In this document: positions 24,301 through 53,200 of the stretch, in pieces
How positions within the stretch are numbered: the first letter of the stretch is position 1
Layout of the letters: each line of letters opens with the position of its first letter
Assembly (NCBI RefSeq): GCF_963678975.1
Contig: NC_089280.1
Location: 21,287,368-21,351,367, forward strand
Length of the DNA stretch: 64,000 nucleotides
Direction: 5' to 3'
From: Dysidea avara
Lineage: Eukaryota > Porifera > Demospongiae > Dictyoceratida > Dysideidae
Notes under the pieces: generated by a model
Seen by the model: only the letters and a program-made list of their open reading frames with translations
Database searches by the model: none
Told to the model about the DNA's origin: nothing
Translations under genes and position numbers: made by a program

Positions 24301-24483
24301 CTTCGGTCTTGGTATTGATCATGAGTCTAGGCTCAAGTCAAATATGCTCAAAAAGTCAGGATTTCCGGGAAAATACATTATCTCCAACCCAAAACTCAGA
24401 CCTATATTAATTAAATTTCTTCACACCTTTGTTGCAACATTTGTCTTGTCTAAAAGATCTCAGTACCAAAACAAATTCTAATC

Positions 24484-24666
24484 AAACCTGTCATGACCAG
24501 AGAAGAAAGAGCAATCGAAGCAGTCTATCTGAGAACAAGGTGGCAATTAGCTCAGAATGGCACTGACAAGAAGTTTGTCAAGCTAAAAGGAAACAACATT
24601 AATTTTATGCCAATAAGAGACTCTTTGGCACAATTGAAAGGTCCGACAGCACAGGATCATATGTAA
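24484..24666 (+). other. Short open frame, possible transposon fragment
   Basis: A 60-codon frame with a basic, plausible protein composition (MTREERAIEAVYLRTRW early on, KFVKLKGNN in the middle) ends at TAA. I do not recognise it with confidence. The pattern recalls short conserved tails of non-LTR retrotransposon ORFs. There are no splice sites or neighbouring exons to extend it. Confidence 0.3.
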
Positions 24667-25292
24667 TGACTCCAGTTACCACCAATGATCATTAAGTTAT
24701 TAACTTCAACGATAGGAGCAACTGTACTTAACTCCTTTCAGGCTCATGAATTTATCAGTCACAGCCACCTACCTTCAATCTAAACTCTCCTTAGCAACTG
24801 TACATATGTAGGGTAAATAAGTATGTAAACAAGTAACACAGGATAAACAAGGCTGTTGGTGAATGTTACCTTCAGGCCTTTGGTGTGTTTACACCATAAA
24901 GTTTAAATAAGTAAATAAATAGAAATTTTGTCCAAAATTCTTTCAATAGTTTCCCAAAATTTCACCTATTATGCTCTTAAGTATATTTTCATTATGATTG
25001 CTCCTAATTTCTTACCATAATTATCTTTATTTTGAAACTTTTAATGAGTGAATATTCTATTAGAGCATTTCACTAAAAAAATGACTGTTCTATTAGAGAG
25101 TTCTAAGGGGTACACTGTTTATCGATCTGTCATCATACGCTCCATAATATATACGATTATTTTGAAGCCACCTAAATGCTAGCATAATAGCTAGTATGTT
25201 GATGTAGGCCTATAATTGTGACTGGATTTGCGAAAAGGGGTCTTCCACACACATCCAATTTATCAACTTTGACGACTCATAAATCTCGCACC

Positions 25293-27074
25293 CAGGGCCG
25301 CCCACAGGGGGGAGGGGCATTTTGCCCCGGGCCCCAGCCTGAAAGGGGCCCCAGGAGGCCCCATGAAGGGCCCCCTGAATACCTGTTTAAAAGATCGATA
25401 TACTCTAATAGAGCAGTCAGATCTAAATACTCTAATAGAGCAATCATAGTATTCTTCAGAGGAGCAGTGTAGCAAGCTTATAGATAAGGAGATATGGTTG
25501 GTGATGGGTAGTTATTGTCATTGTAGTGCAGTACATAAGCCCTTAAAATTGACATAATCGTTCACTTTTTGATAAAAGCACCAATTTTTTTACAGGGTAT
25601 ATGGAGCGTGCACTAAGTGTTTTAAGAAGGGGAGGCACGTAAAAAGTCCTCAGGAACATCCCTTTTTGCACCCTGACAAGAAAACTATTTGTTACTATTA
25701 AAAATCAATCATGTTTCTATCAAGTTGACTGCTGGGCCTAGTATCATAGTAGTACAAAGCGTACAGCTGGAACATAATAGCCTATTAGTAATCTATAAAA
25801 AAAAACAAATAGTTTTCCCACCTAGGCAGTAAACAAAATCACTAAAATTTCCATTTGCAGGAATTCTGTTAAAGTTTTGGACCTTCAATGCTGACGATTG
25901 TGTAGTACTATGTACAAGGATCATCCTGATGTGTATAACAAAAGTTATTCAATGCTAAAGTCACAGGTGGATAGCTCAACAAAAAAACATGCACTACAGC
26001 AGTTCAATTATCAAGCACAGAGTTTGAACAAAAGGTCCCTTGTCCTTATACTGGGCACCATATGAAAGGTAATTAAATTTCTAGTTTAATGAAGGCAGTT
26101 GCAAGTTGTTTCAACATCTTGTTCTCAAGTTACAGCGCTTTCAATTCTGTGTAATATAGCATAAGCAAGAAAAGCACACAGATGAGTATTAAGGTATTTC
26201 TTAGTGCTGTGATAATGCTCAAAATAAGTATAAAGGAGCTGGGTTCCAATGAAGTGAGATTTTGAGCACTAAGAAGTACCTTATGACACATCCTTGTGCT
26301 TTTCTTGCTTATGCTATATTATACTGAATTGAAAACGCTGTAACTTGAGAACAAGATGTTGAAACAACTCGCAACTGCCTTCATTAAACTAAAAATTTAA
26401 TTACCTTTCATATGGTGCCCAGTATAAGGACAAGAGACCTTTTGTTCAAGCTCTGTACTTGATAATTGAACTGCTGTAGTTCATGGTTTTTTGTTGAGCT
26501 ATCCACCTGTGACTTTAGCATTAAATAACTTTTGTTATACCCCTTTAATAAAGAAACGATACACATCAGGATGATCCTTGTACATAGTACTACACAATCG
26601 TCAGCATTGAAGGTCCAAAACTTTAACAGAATTCCTGCAAATGGAAATTTTAGTGATTTTGTTTACTGCCTAGGTGGGAAAACTATTTGTTTTTTTATAG
26701 ATTACTAATAGGCTATTATGTTCCAGCTGTATGCTTTGTACTACTATGATACTAGGCCCAGCAGTCAACTTGATAGAAACATGATTGATTTTTAATAGTA
26801 ACAAATAGTTTTCTTGTCAGGGTGCAAAAAGGGGTGTTCCTGAGGACTTTTTACGTGCCTCCCCTTCTTAAAACACTTAGTGCACGCTCCATATACTCTG
26901 TAAAAAAATTGGTGCTTTTATCAAAAAGTGAACGAATATTTGGCTTAGGCGCTGGACTATTGCCAGCAGGTTGTGACCTTTTTTTTTTTTTTTTGGTCTT
27001 CACCTTACAACTTGGGTCAAGGGCCCCACTTTAACTCTTTGCCCTGGGCCCCTTAATTTCTCTGGGCGGCTCTG
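25293..27074. mobile_element. TIR element with giant internal hairpin
   Basis: The ends are CAGGGCCGCCCACAGGGGGG and, inverted, CAGAGCCGCCCAGAG. Perfect 8-bp target duplications CTCGCACC lie at 25285-25292 and 27075-27082, which suits a hAT-class element. Inside, 25559-26208 and 26265-26934 are long, closely matching inverted arms of ~650-670 bases separated by 56 bases. There is no transposase frame. The CTCTAATAG motif occurs twice in the left flank (25403, 25430). Confidence 0.88.
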
Positions 27075-27183
27075 CTCGCACCGGGCGGCGGTTGAACTGT
27101 GTTTTATGCTTCCTTAACTATACGTGCAATATTGTTGTAAGTTCCAATCGACTGACCTGGCTCTTTTTTTTTCGCGAGACAAG

Positions 27184-27247
27184 CCACTTCCGGAAAATAT
27201 TCCCCCTTGTATATTCCCCCACTTTAACGGTACGATTTTTGACGTCA
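27184..27247. promoter_or_regulatory. Putative promoter sites of copy B (ETS-like and CRE)
   Basis: About 120-185 bases before the copy B ATG there is CACTTCCGGAAA, an ETS-type site, and a perfect palindromic CRE TGACGTCA at 27240-27247. I do not see an equivalent pair upstream of copy A, so the two genes may differ in control. The site names are established consensus; use here is inference. Confidence 0.45.
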
Positions 27248-27368
27248 TAGGATATTTGTCAGTAAAGTACCTTTAGGTCTTCTGCTTGCCTAATAGTTAT
27301 ACCTGGTCGAATGTGGATTTATGTTGGACCGGAGTAGACGCTGCGTGGCGCAAAATCGATCCTGATCA

Positions 27369-39676
<12,308 letters not shown>

Positions 39677-39796
39677 AGGCACTTATTTTTGTAGCTAGAG
39701 CTTTTGCACTGAAGATTATTTTTATTGCTGATTTATATATTCTAGATTTTTGCACTGGCATATGTAGTTGTAATGTCAAATTTTTAGTTTTAAAAT

Positions 39797-44564
<4,768 letters not shown>

Positions 44565-44835
44565 GACTGTTTTAAGCTCTGTTTTCAATCGTTACCATAG
44601 CAATATTAAATCTACCAGTGAACCAGCCAAAGAGCTAGCACACACTCGTACTTATTCTACTCAACTAACAAGAAAGCTTAATAATCGAAATCAAAATCAT
44701 TTCAGTTTATTCTGCAGCGAATTTAAAAGCAGCAGGATCCAAGTTTTGTGCTAATTAAAGCGCACTATGTGCTCCATGGTAACTAGCAAGTGTGAAGGAG
44801 TTAACCTTTGATGATAGTAGCGTAAGGCGGTGGAC
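44565..44835. promoter_or_regulatory. Divergent promoter with RFX X-box-like sites
   Basis: Only 271 bases separate the DRC11 start codon (-) from the ankyrin-IQ gene start codon (+). GTTACCATAGCAAT at 44591-44604 is a near-perfect RFX X-box (GTNRCC-N2-RGYAA). A weaker version, GTAACTAGCAAG, lies at about 44779-44790. RFX factors are the established activators of ciliary genes, and DRC11 is ciliary. Confidence 0.65.
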
Positions 44836-47800
44836 ATGGCGTATAGCGAAGATATAGATGATATTCCTAAGTCAACCGTGCGTGCAGTAGCAAAGAAGCT
44901 GTAAGGAAAGACCCCCAATAAGGCGTCCTTTGTAAAATCTACGCCACGATGTATGTTTGCAGGAAGCATTACATTGACGTGCAGCGACGTGAAGAAGCCT
45001 TTGATCTGTCTGGTGTCCAACATATGATGGGATCTTTCACCTCTTCTAAAGGAGTAAGCTAAAAACATAGCTTGTTTACAATTATTCACCGTGACATGTG
45101 GTATATGTAGTGAATGCCTTGCAGCATTGCCAATGTACAAAATAGCTACAATGAGACCGTAGCTGTTTAGCTCATACAGTCTTGTAATGTATCTTAACTG
45201 GTCTGCATATTTTCTATAGGGCTCACTGTACTATGATGCAATGCAGGACAAATTTATTGTACACTACTTGTCTCAACCACACCTTGGCAAGCGTACAAAG
45301 GAGATGGGTTTGGTAAGTAGTTGATGTGTTTTATAGTTAACCATATCACAGTATTTCAGAAACCCAGGTCTAACTCTACTCCACGCCCAATGAGTGCTAT
45401 AATGAATTACACAAAACAAGAGGAGACGCAATCACACGATAACACCAAGCTGGTACACACTGCTTCAAGAATGCTCCTAACTTCAGTAAGACAGCATAAA
45501 ATATAATTTACCAGTCTTTCATTATATTCAATAGAATGTGAAGCATCTTAACAGAACTGGTTCTGCTATCAACCGTTCTGCGACCACATCAGCAACTCGA
45601 CGTCCTATTAAACCTAGTTTCAGCTCTTCAAGTATGCTACATCTGCAGTTGTATAGTTTCTGTAGTTCTTTATTCAGGGCCTTCGTCTGCTAGTACGACA
45701 TCTCGTGAGGATGTAAGAAGAACGAGACCACACAGACGACCAAAACAAAGCACAGTATGATACTTCAGTGCTCTTGCAATATTGTACAGTAAATGTCTCT
45801 ACTTTAGCCAAAGGCGCAGGCTGCACCATTGTCTAATGCATTAGATGACACCAATTTACAGCCATCTCTTCAGAGACCAGATTTCAGTAGTAGCATCAGT
45901 AGCAAAGCTAGTAGTCTACAGTCATCGGAAACACAATCACCAGAAGATGATGATTTAATGCATTACACTGTCCACAGTACATCAAAGAACCAGTTATTTA
46001 CCACCTCAACATTGTTCACAAGATCTGACAGTGCTTTGTGCATGCCTGTTCTACAGAGAAGAACAATAAAAAATAAACAATTTAAAAATGATAAACATAT
46101 GGAGCACCAAGATGTGCCTGCAGGCCGCGCTAAATCAACACCAACCCAACACCCTTCAGTAACTAATAATCATCCTTTAGAGAACCCATCACAAGTGTCA
46201 TATAAAATAACTCAGGATGCATCAACTCAAATTGAAGAATCATCTTCTATTGTACCCAACCAAAGTTAGTGTTACAGTACAATTCATGCTAGCTATATCA
46301 TCCATTATTGTAGGTGTAATGATGGTACAGTCTATTAGTAGTGTTGGAAGGATTCCAGTAGTGACATCATCCATGCAGAGTATTGGTTTACAAGTTACCG
46401 AGTGCCAGGATGCTAGCACACAGACCTTGAATGAAGTGGGAATACAAACTGACTTGTCGGCCGTAAGTGAATAACATATAATCTGAAATGTATGGGTGGC
46501 TAACATGAATATGTGTAGTGTACTATTGTCAATGTATAATGCAGTATTTCATAATCTTAATTTCTCAGTGTGTGTTCTGTAAGAACAACTGTGAGCCAAG
46601 TACATCTATGTAGTACATGCCATGTTTCTTGTGCTGTGAATTTTGGAAAAGATTCAGTACTCTCATAGATGTCATAACACTACATGTTACAATTAGGTGT
46701 GAATGCTTGTCTGTATATTATTACAATAGCTGGTCACTCACCAATATACACTAATATAAACAATGGTGTTAATTTCAGTGTTAAATTTATGATTTACAGT
46801 AAACATGTTTATTATGTCCCTTGTTACCATGGCTACTGCAACCAAAGAGAATTTCCCTTGTGTACACTTTTCTGTTGTGTTACAGATCATGGATCAAAAA
46901 CGAGCTGAGCGAATCAAAATGAAGAAACAAGCTCGAAAAACCTCCAGTCGCACTAGTACGACTAGTGAGGTCCCTACAGTCGTAATCACAGGGTACACCA
47001 CATCATACTAAATGTGTGTTTATATTTTTAATGTTTCAGTCCTACTGATCTACCATCAAATAAATCACTCACAAGTGCTGTGGTAGTATCTGATCTGCAA
47101 GATATGGTATGTCCATTTCCTACCATATATGGTAGATACCTGTACTATTTTTACCACTGTAGGAGGCAGCCAGAAAGGAAGAGGAGTTACGTAAACACAT
47201 TGCAGCCACCACTATCCAACAGTACTATCGGGGCTTCAAGGTTGGGAAACTCTTAACATGTCCCCTGCATATTATTGTATTGTCTGTAGAGTGGCATTAG
47301 AGCTAAGAAAAGTGAACAAAAATTTAGAGAGCAAGTAGGCCAACTTTATTTTAAACATTATGTTACTTTTTAATGCGCTACTTTAACAGGAACCAGTTAT
47401 AACCAAAAGATTACCAGGTAACAATATCAGTAGCACGGGCTATACATTTATAGTATACATGTTTTACAGTTGGTCCATCCATCCATGAAGCTGCTTGCAC
47501 AGGTAATGTGGACAGGATAAAAGAACTGAGCTTGGAAGCTAGCACACTTTTAAAGTAAAAATTCTGAAACACATACAACTCCACTTATTGTCTATCTGTA
47601 GTTCACTGGATGAGCAAGGTTATACACCACTGCATTGTGCAGCAGAGAGAGGCTCTCTGGAAAGTGTTAAAGTATATTCAACTACATTTCTCTATATTCT
47701 TTGCATTACATAATGCTTATACATAGATGTTATCCATTTGTGGGGCAGACATGCAAAAAGAGACACCAACCGGATATACTGCCATACACATCGCAGCATT

Positions 47801-50127
47801 GAGTGGACATGTAAACTGCTTAAAGGTGTAATATATGTGAATTGAATATGATTGTATAGCATCGAATTCTTGTAGTTGTTGCATGCACTAGAGTGCAGTC
47901 TGCGGTGCCAGACAGTAGATAAAAGGACTCCACTTCACTTGGCTGCAATGCGGTAAGAACACTTCAGTAAGTGATTACAGCTTCATGTATCTACTTTTCA
48001 ACAGTGGACACTTGGAGTGTTGCAAGTGGCTGTTATCCAATAGAGCAAAGTTAACTGTGAGAGATGGAAATGATAGAACACCTTTACAACTAGCCATGGT
48101 CAGTATTTAGTCTAAATAAGAGATAAAGTGAAACCCTTGGACACATTGGGACCTTGCTTCTTAGTTAGTTGTCCTGAATTTTCCTTAATACTTGTTAAAC
48201 CAAAAGTGAGCGATGAACTAGAGTATTTTGTGGCTAGTAAATGTATGTTCTATTAGAGTAATTGAACAGAGCTTGATCTGTATGTAAATCAATGGGTTGG
48301 TGTCCTTAGGGCTCCACTGTGCTATATGTTGATTTACAGCTAACACATATTGCTCTCATCTTTTGACTGGTGTATGTGTTGTTGTGTAATTAATGTAGGA
48401 CAATGAACAGACTCTAGTGGTGGAACTATTAACCAAATATGGTTAGTGCCTTGTAACAAATGTATTGTGTGTTTATATTGTGTGATAGAAAATGAATTGA
48501 AATATGCCAAGGGTGCTTTGAAACAGCTGAGAACACGGCGCAGGTGAACAGGCACTATACATATTTATTAACATGCACACACATACACTCACACCGCATT
48601 ATATCCAAAAGTGTACACACACACACATGCACGCACACTTCACGTAGTGTAATTGCACATATTTGTGCACAGCAATTCTACTGAAGGCACAGACGATGAA
48701 GGATGGCTAAGTGATGCCAAACAGGTATATAGCTATGGTCTACCTCTTAAATATTAATACCCATCTGGTTTAAGCCCGGCAGACTGCCTTTAATATTGCT
48801 ATTAACTTGCAGTCAAGCATCAAAAAATCTTTTTATATATTGTCAGTGTTGGTCCCATTTGTAGCCTTAATAATGAAAAAAATTAGAATATTATATAATG
48901 TGTATTAAACATTTAGCCGGACTCACCAAATATCCGATCACCTGGCAGCATACCTGCAACCATCGTTGAGGTACACACATGTGCTAAACAGGTACTAGTG
49001 TATAGTGAATGTGTATTGTATAGGAGCAGAGACAGTTGTATGAACAAATACAGAAGGACAAGGATGAGAATGATTCCACATTTCTGGATATCGCCAGGAT
49101 TGCTGTTGAAAAGGAACTACAAAATCAACCTGATGAACAACCCAATCAGCAAGTTGAACAACCTGCAGCTGATCAGCAACCTGATCAACCTGCAGCTGAT
49201 CAGCAACCTGATCAACAAATTGAACAACTGGATCAGCAAGTTGAGCAACCAGATGAACAATCTGAATCTGATCAACAAGTCAACCAAAAACCTGAACTTG
49301 ATCAAAAACCTGATCAACAATCACAGCATTCAGGTGATGGTCAAAATGAAGTGGATAATTTGAATGACAAACAAAGCAGCATTAAAGAAGTCAGTGCCAC
49401 TCAAGATCATGCAGAACCTGGTGGAGATGATACTACAAAACAAACATCAGAACAACCTTCAGACACAGAAGCAACGACACCAATTGCAAGTCAAATAGAC
49501 GAGCAACATAAAGATGAAACAGCAACAGTAGAGCAACCTGAAAACGGCATTCCTGATCCTTCTAATATACAGGGAACCACAACAGCTGAAGAAGACACAA
49601 CTGTTCCTGCCGTGCCACCAGAATTGTCCTCAGAACTAGCAATTCAACATCAAGATGAACCAACTACTGAACAAGCATCCTCTCAACACAAACCTGCAGA
49701 CACTCAGGATTCTATTGAGAGTGAAGTACCTGGTGAACGTACGACCATGACTGATGACCAAGAAGAAAACAGTACTAGCATGGTTGCAGAGCTATCAATG
49801 GAGAATGTGGCAGCACACGATATTGCTAATCCACCAGTGATAGAACGTAATGCAACACAACAAACACTCACTACTGTCACTATGATTGACAACCCTATTA
49901 GACTAGAACAGCTCAGTAGAAGCACACTTGATTCTGACGACAGTAAGAAATTCCAATCCCAACAAATAACTCAACAACCATCAACAAGTACTGGAAACAT
50001 CAATAAAGATGACATTATTGCCATTGCTGGTACAGTGGATACTGCAACAATGAAATCATTCATTTCATCAAGTTCTTTGTCAAACATTAGTGCTCTAACA
50101 GATGAAGAGATGCCAACATCTCAATAA
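44836..50127 (+). CDS. Ankyrin-repeat and IQ-motif protein
   Basis: Starts MAYSEDIDDIPKSTVRAV (exon 44836-44900), then 44963-45053, 45220-45312 (GSLYYDAMQDKFIVHYL), 45360-45485 and on through many short exons. A Ser/Thr-rich middle (~45.8-46.5 kb) precedes one IQ motif at 47162-47239 (TTIQQYYRGFK, then SGIRAKK), a calmodulin-binding signature. Ankyrin repeats lie at about 47.47-48.1 kb (GYTPLHCAAERG, GYTAIHIAALSGH, RTPLHLAAMRGH). The last exon (~49024-50127) opens with a coiled-coil-like stretch, then Gln/Pro/Asp-rich repeats (DQQPDQPAADQQ) and a Thr/Glu-rich tail ending EEMPTSQ. I cannot assign a named orthologue. The shared X-box promoter with DRC11 suggests a ciliary role (inference). Confidence 0.8.
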
Positions 50128-50256
50128 TTCAAGTCAGGTAAAATAATAACTTCAATAATATAATTATACAATATTATTTATTGTACATTTGATGTGCATT
50201 AAGAGGAGAATATCAACAGCAGCAGAATAAAATTTTACTTAATAATTAGTTTTATT

Positions 50257-53200
50257 TTATTTTCTTCGATTTCCAGACCCCATCATCAACATTAAAATCC
50301 TGATGAAGATATTGATAGTATCCATGTAGATCCCCATAGACCTACAGCAAAAATATACTGTGTAAAAATATGGTGGAGAAGCAGTACATGAGACATACAT
50401 ATTGACTGGGTCATATGTAGGACTCTTCTCGGCACTGTGTATAATTCGTTGAGTGTCATACAGAACGAAGCCTCCAAACAGCACTAGGCCACCATACATG
50501 TATATTGAGTGCAACCCTGCCCCTATGGCTGACGCTGGTGAAGCAAACATACCACCTGTAAGGAAAGAACAATCATTATACTATCTGTTAAGTTAATATA
50601 TAGTGCGACTTACCAATAGAAGCAACGAGCACTACACCTAAACCAAGAGATAATGGTCCGCTCATATATAGGTACCTCTCACTGGGTGCACAAGCAGCTG
50701 TCATGGTTAATGCACCCACAACACCAGCGGTGTACGCAGCAGCACGTACAGCAATTGGACCTGTACAGAATGAAGTCGTAAAACACTCACATTAAGACAC
50801 GGAGTGGAAGCATACCTGCCATTAAGATCAGTGGAGAAATGGTGACTCCCATTACAGAACTGAACACTGCAAATGATCCTAGTTTGATTGGCATAGTAGC
50901 TGCAGTGTAAGGAGTTGCATGACAAATCATGGACGAGCCAAGGGTACCAACAAGAAATACACCCAGAGACTAAGAAGATTTTAAAAAACAAAAAATAAAT
51001 ACCAGTCATACACGTGTGAGTGTAATATAACTCACCATAAAAGGACGGTTTACAAGAAAACGCATTACACTTTCAACTCTCATTGCACCATAGGCAGCAG
51101 CAGCAGTGACAGCTAATCCACTAGCAAAGTATCCATAAGTGACACTGATTCTGTGCCTCACTTCAGCTGGCCAAAACCTAGAGTGGGTAGGCCACACAGC
51201 TATAAAGAATCTGGTCCTATGTACCAGGAGTGTATACACATGATTAGAATTTCAAGTTCGATTACAGAGTAATAAAAAGTAGTGAAACAAAGGGGGTTGC
51301 CTGAAGATATATAATATATAAATACTAGTGGACATTTAATTCCTACTCCACGGGGATTAAATGTCCACTAGTGTGTAGGCGACCTTCCTTGTTTCATTAC
51401 TTTTTATTTCTTTGACTCCTAATTTTTTGGTCTACTTGTAATTAGGTCTACTTGTTTACTTTTTGTAACGTTACTATGACTGGTGGGCCCACACATACCA
51501 CATTAGAAAGAATGGTATCAGGCTTATTGTTTTTGTCTGAACGCACGCCCCAACTATCAATTACTGAAGTAGCAGTGGCCATTATGCTTCATTCATAGCT
51601 AAGTTCAGCCTGTTACACACATGTTACAAACAAAGAACGCTACGAGAAGGACCTCTGCAATCAATCCAATCACAACAGAAAACTTGGACAATTCCCATTA
51701 CAAACGTAGGCAGAGGCTGAAAAAAAATATGGTCAGACATCTACCATTTTCCGATCATTTCGGGCTAATGTCTGAACACTTTTAGAATTGTTTTGTACAG
51801 TACTGTTGAGCATGTCCGACCACATAACAGAATTTGTCATTTTCAAAACATAATTTCAGACCCTGCGTAGGGAAGCCATCACATGGTGCTAACGTGAATT
51901 GACACCTTGTACTATCAGCAATGATAAATGGGACACAAATGAGGACACAGGTAAGTCCATGAAGCATGCATTGTATGTACTGTAGTATGCCAAAAGGCAC
52001 CTGTCCTGTCAGGCTGAAGCAATATCAAACAGTGATAAAAATCAACCCTGTAGCCTTATGAAATTTAAAAAAAAAATTATTCAGTGGAATTTTCTACTGA
52101 CTAACTAGGCAGGTGTAACTGATAATGGCCAAGGCTATGGGCTTGATTTTTTTCACTGTTTGATGTTGCTTTGTTTGGAGACGTGCCTTTTGGCATACTG
52201 CAGTACGTACAATGCACGCATCATGGACTTACCTTTGTCCTCCTTTGTGTAACATTTCTTTTCGCATCGTGGAAGCATGATGCATGGCTTCTCTACATTT
52301 GTAAACAGGAATCTCTGTAATTTCCGTGGTGACTGGATTGATTGCAGAGGCGCTTCTAATGCTGTTCTTCATTTGTAGCACTGTATAACAGGCTGAACAT
52401 AGCTGAAAGTGAAGTGTAATGGACACTGCACCTTCAAGTCAGTAACTGATAACCGGGGAGCGCGTTCAGATGAAAACTTAATCCTTGGCACCATCCATTC
52501 TTTTGATGTGGTATGTGCGGGTTCACCAGTCACAAATGGTACAAAAAAGTAAACAAACAAGTATAATGAAAAATTAGGAGTTTTAAACTCGATTAGGGAT
52601 CATAGAAAAAAGTTAGAAAACAAGGGAGGTCGCCTATACCTGTAAATATACTAGTGAACATTTAATCCCTAATTCAGTCATGGGTAGCTACTATAGACTG
52701 AATTAGGGATTAAATGTTCACTAGTATATTTGCAGGTGTAGACCTCCCTTGTTTCCTTTTTTTTCTATGATCCCTAATCGAATTTAAAATTCCTACTATT
52801 TCCTTATACTTGTATATATTGTGAGAAGGTACAAACCTCCACAACCCCATAATATACAGATTTACCAATTCACGAGTCCTTTGTTTTTACCCCTTGGTCC
52901 TACAAAAAATGACCATGGTGAATTAGCATTGTGCATAGTTTGAGCATCAAGAAAAGAACTAGCAAGCATTTACAATAACCAAGCATTCAACATGTAGCGC
53001 AAGTTGCCAATTATCGGCACTATTTCATCACACAATTGTAATTCCTTAATTCAATGACGTATGAACTTCCACTTTGAACCATTTAACAGAGCAGTCCTTC
53101 GTCTCATAGGGCATCAAATTTTAATTATCTCACGTGAGTGAGCATCTTGTTATAAGGAAAATCACAATGCCTATTGTGCACCAATTATTGGCATGGGGTA

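Noticed and set aside
26191-26282. Hairpin centre as a possible microRNA or CRISPR-like repeat
   Set aside because: The pairing extends over 650 bases each side, so it is a transposon foldback. No spaced repeats are present.
51488-51582. Apparent first exon of GHITM (MATATSVIDSW)
   Set aside because: The segment recurs inverted at 52440-52520 as part of a foldback, does not join in phase, and the true 5' exons at 54.0-54.36 kb do.
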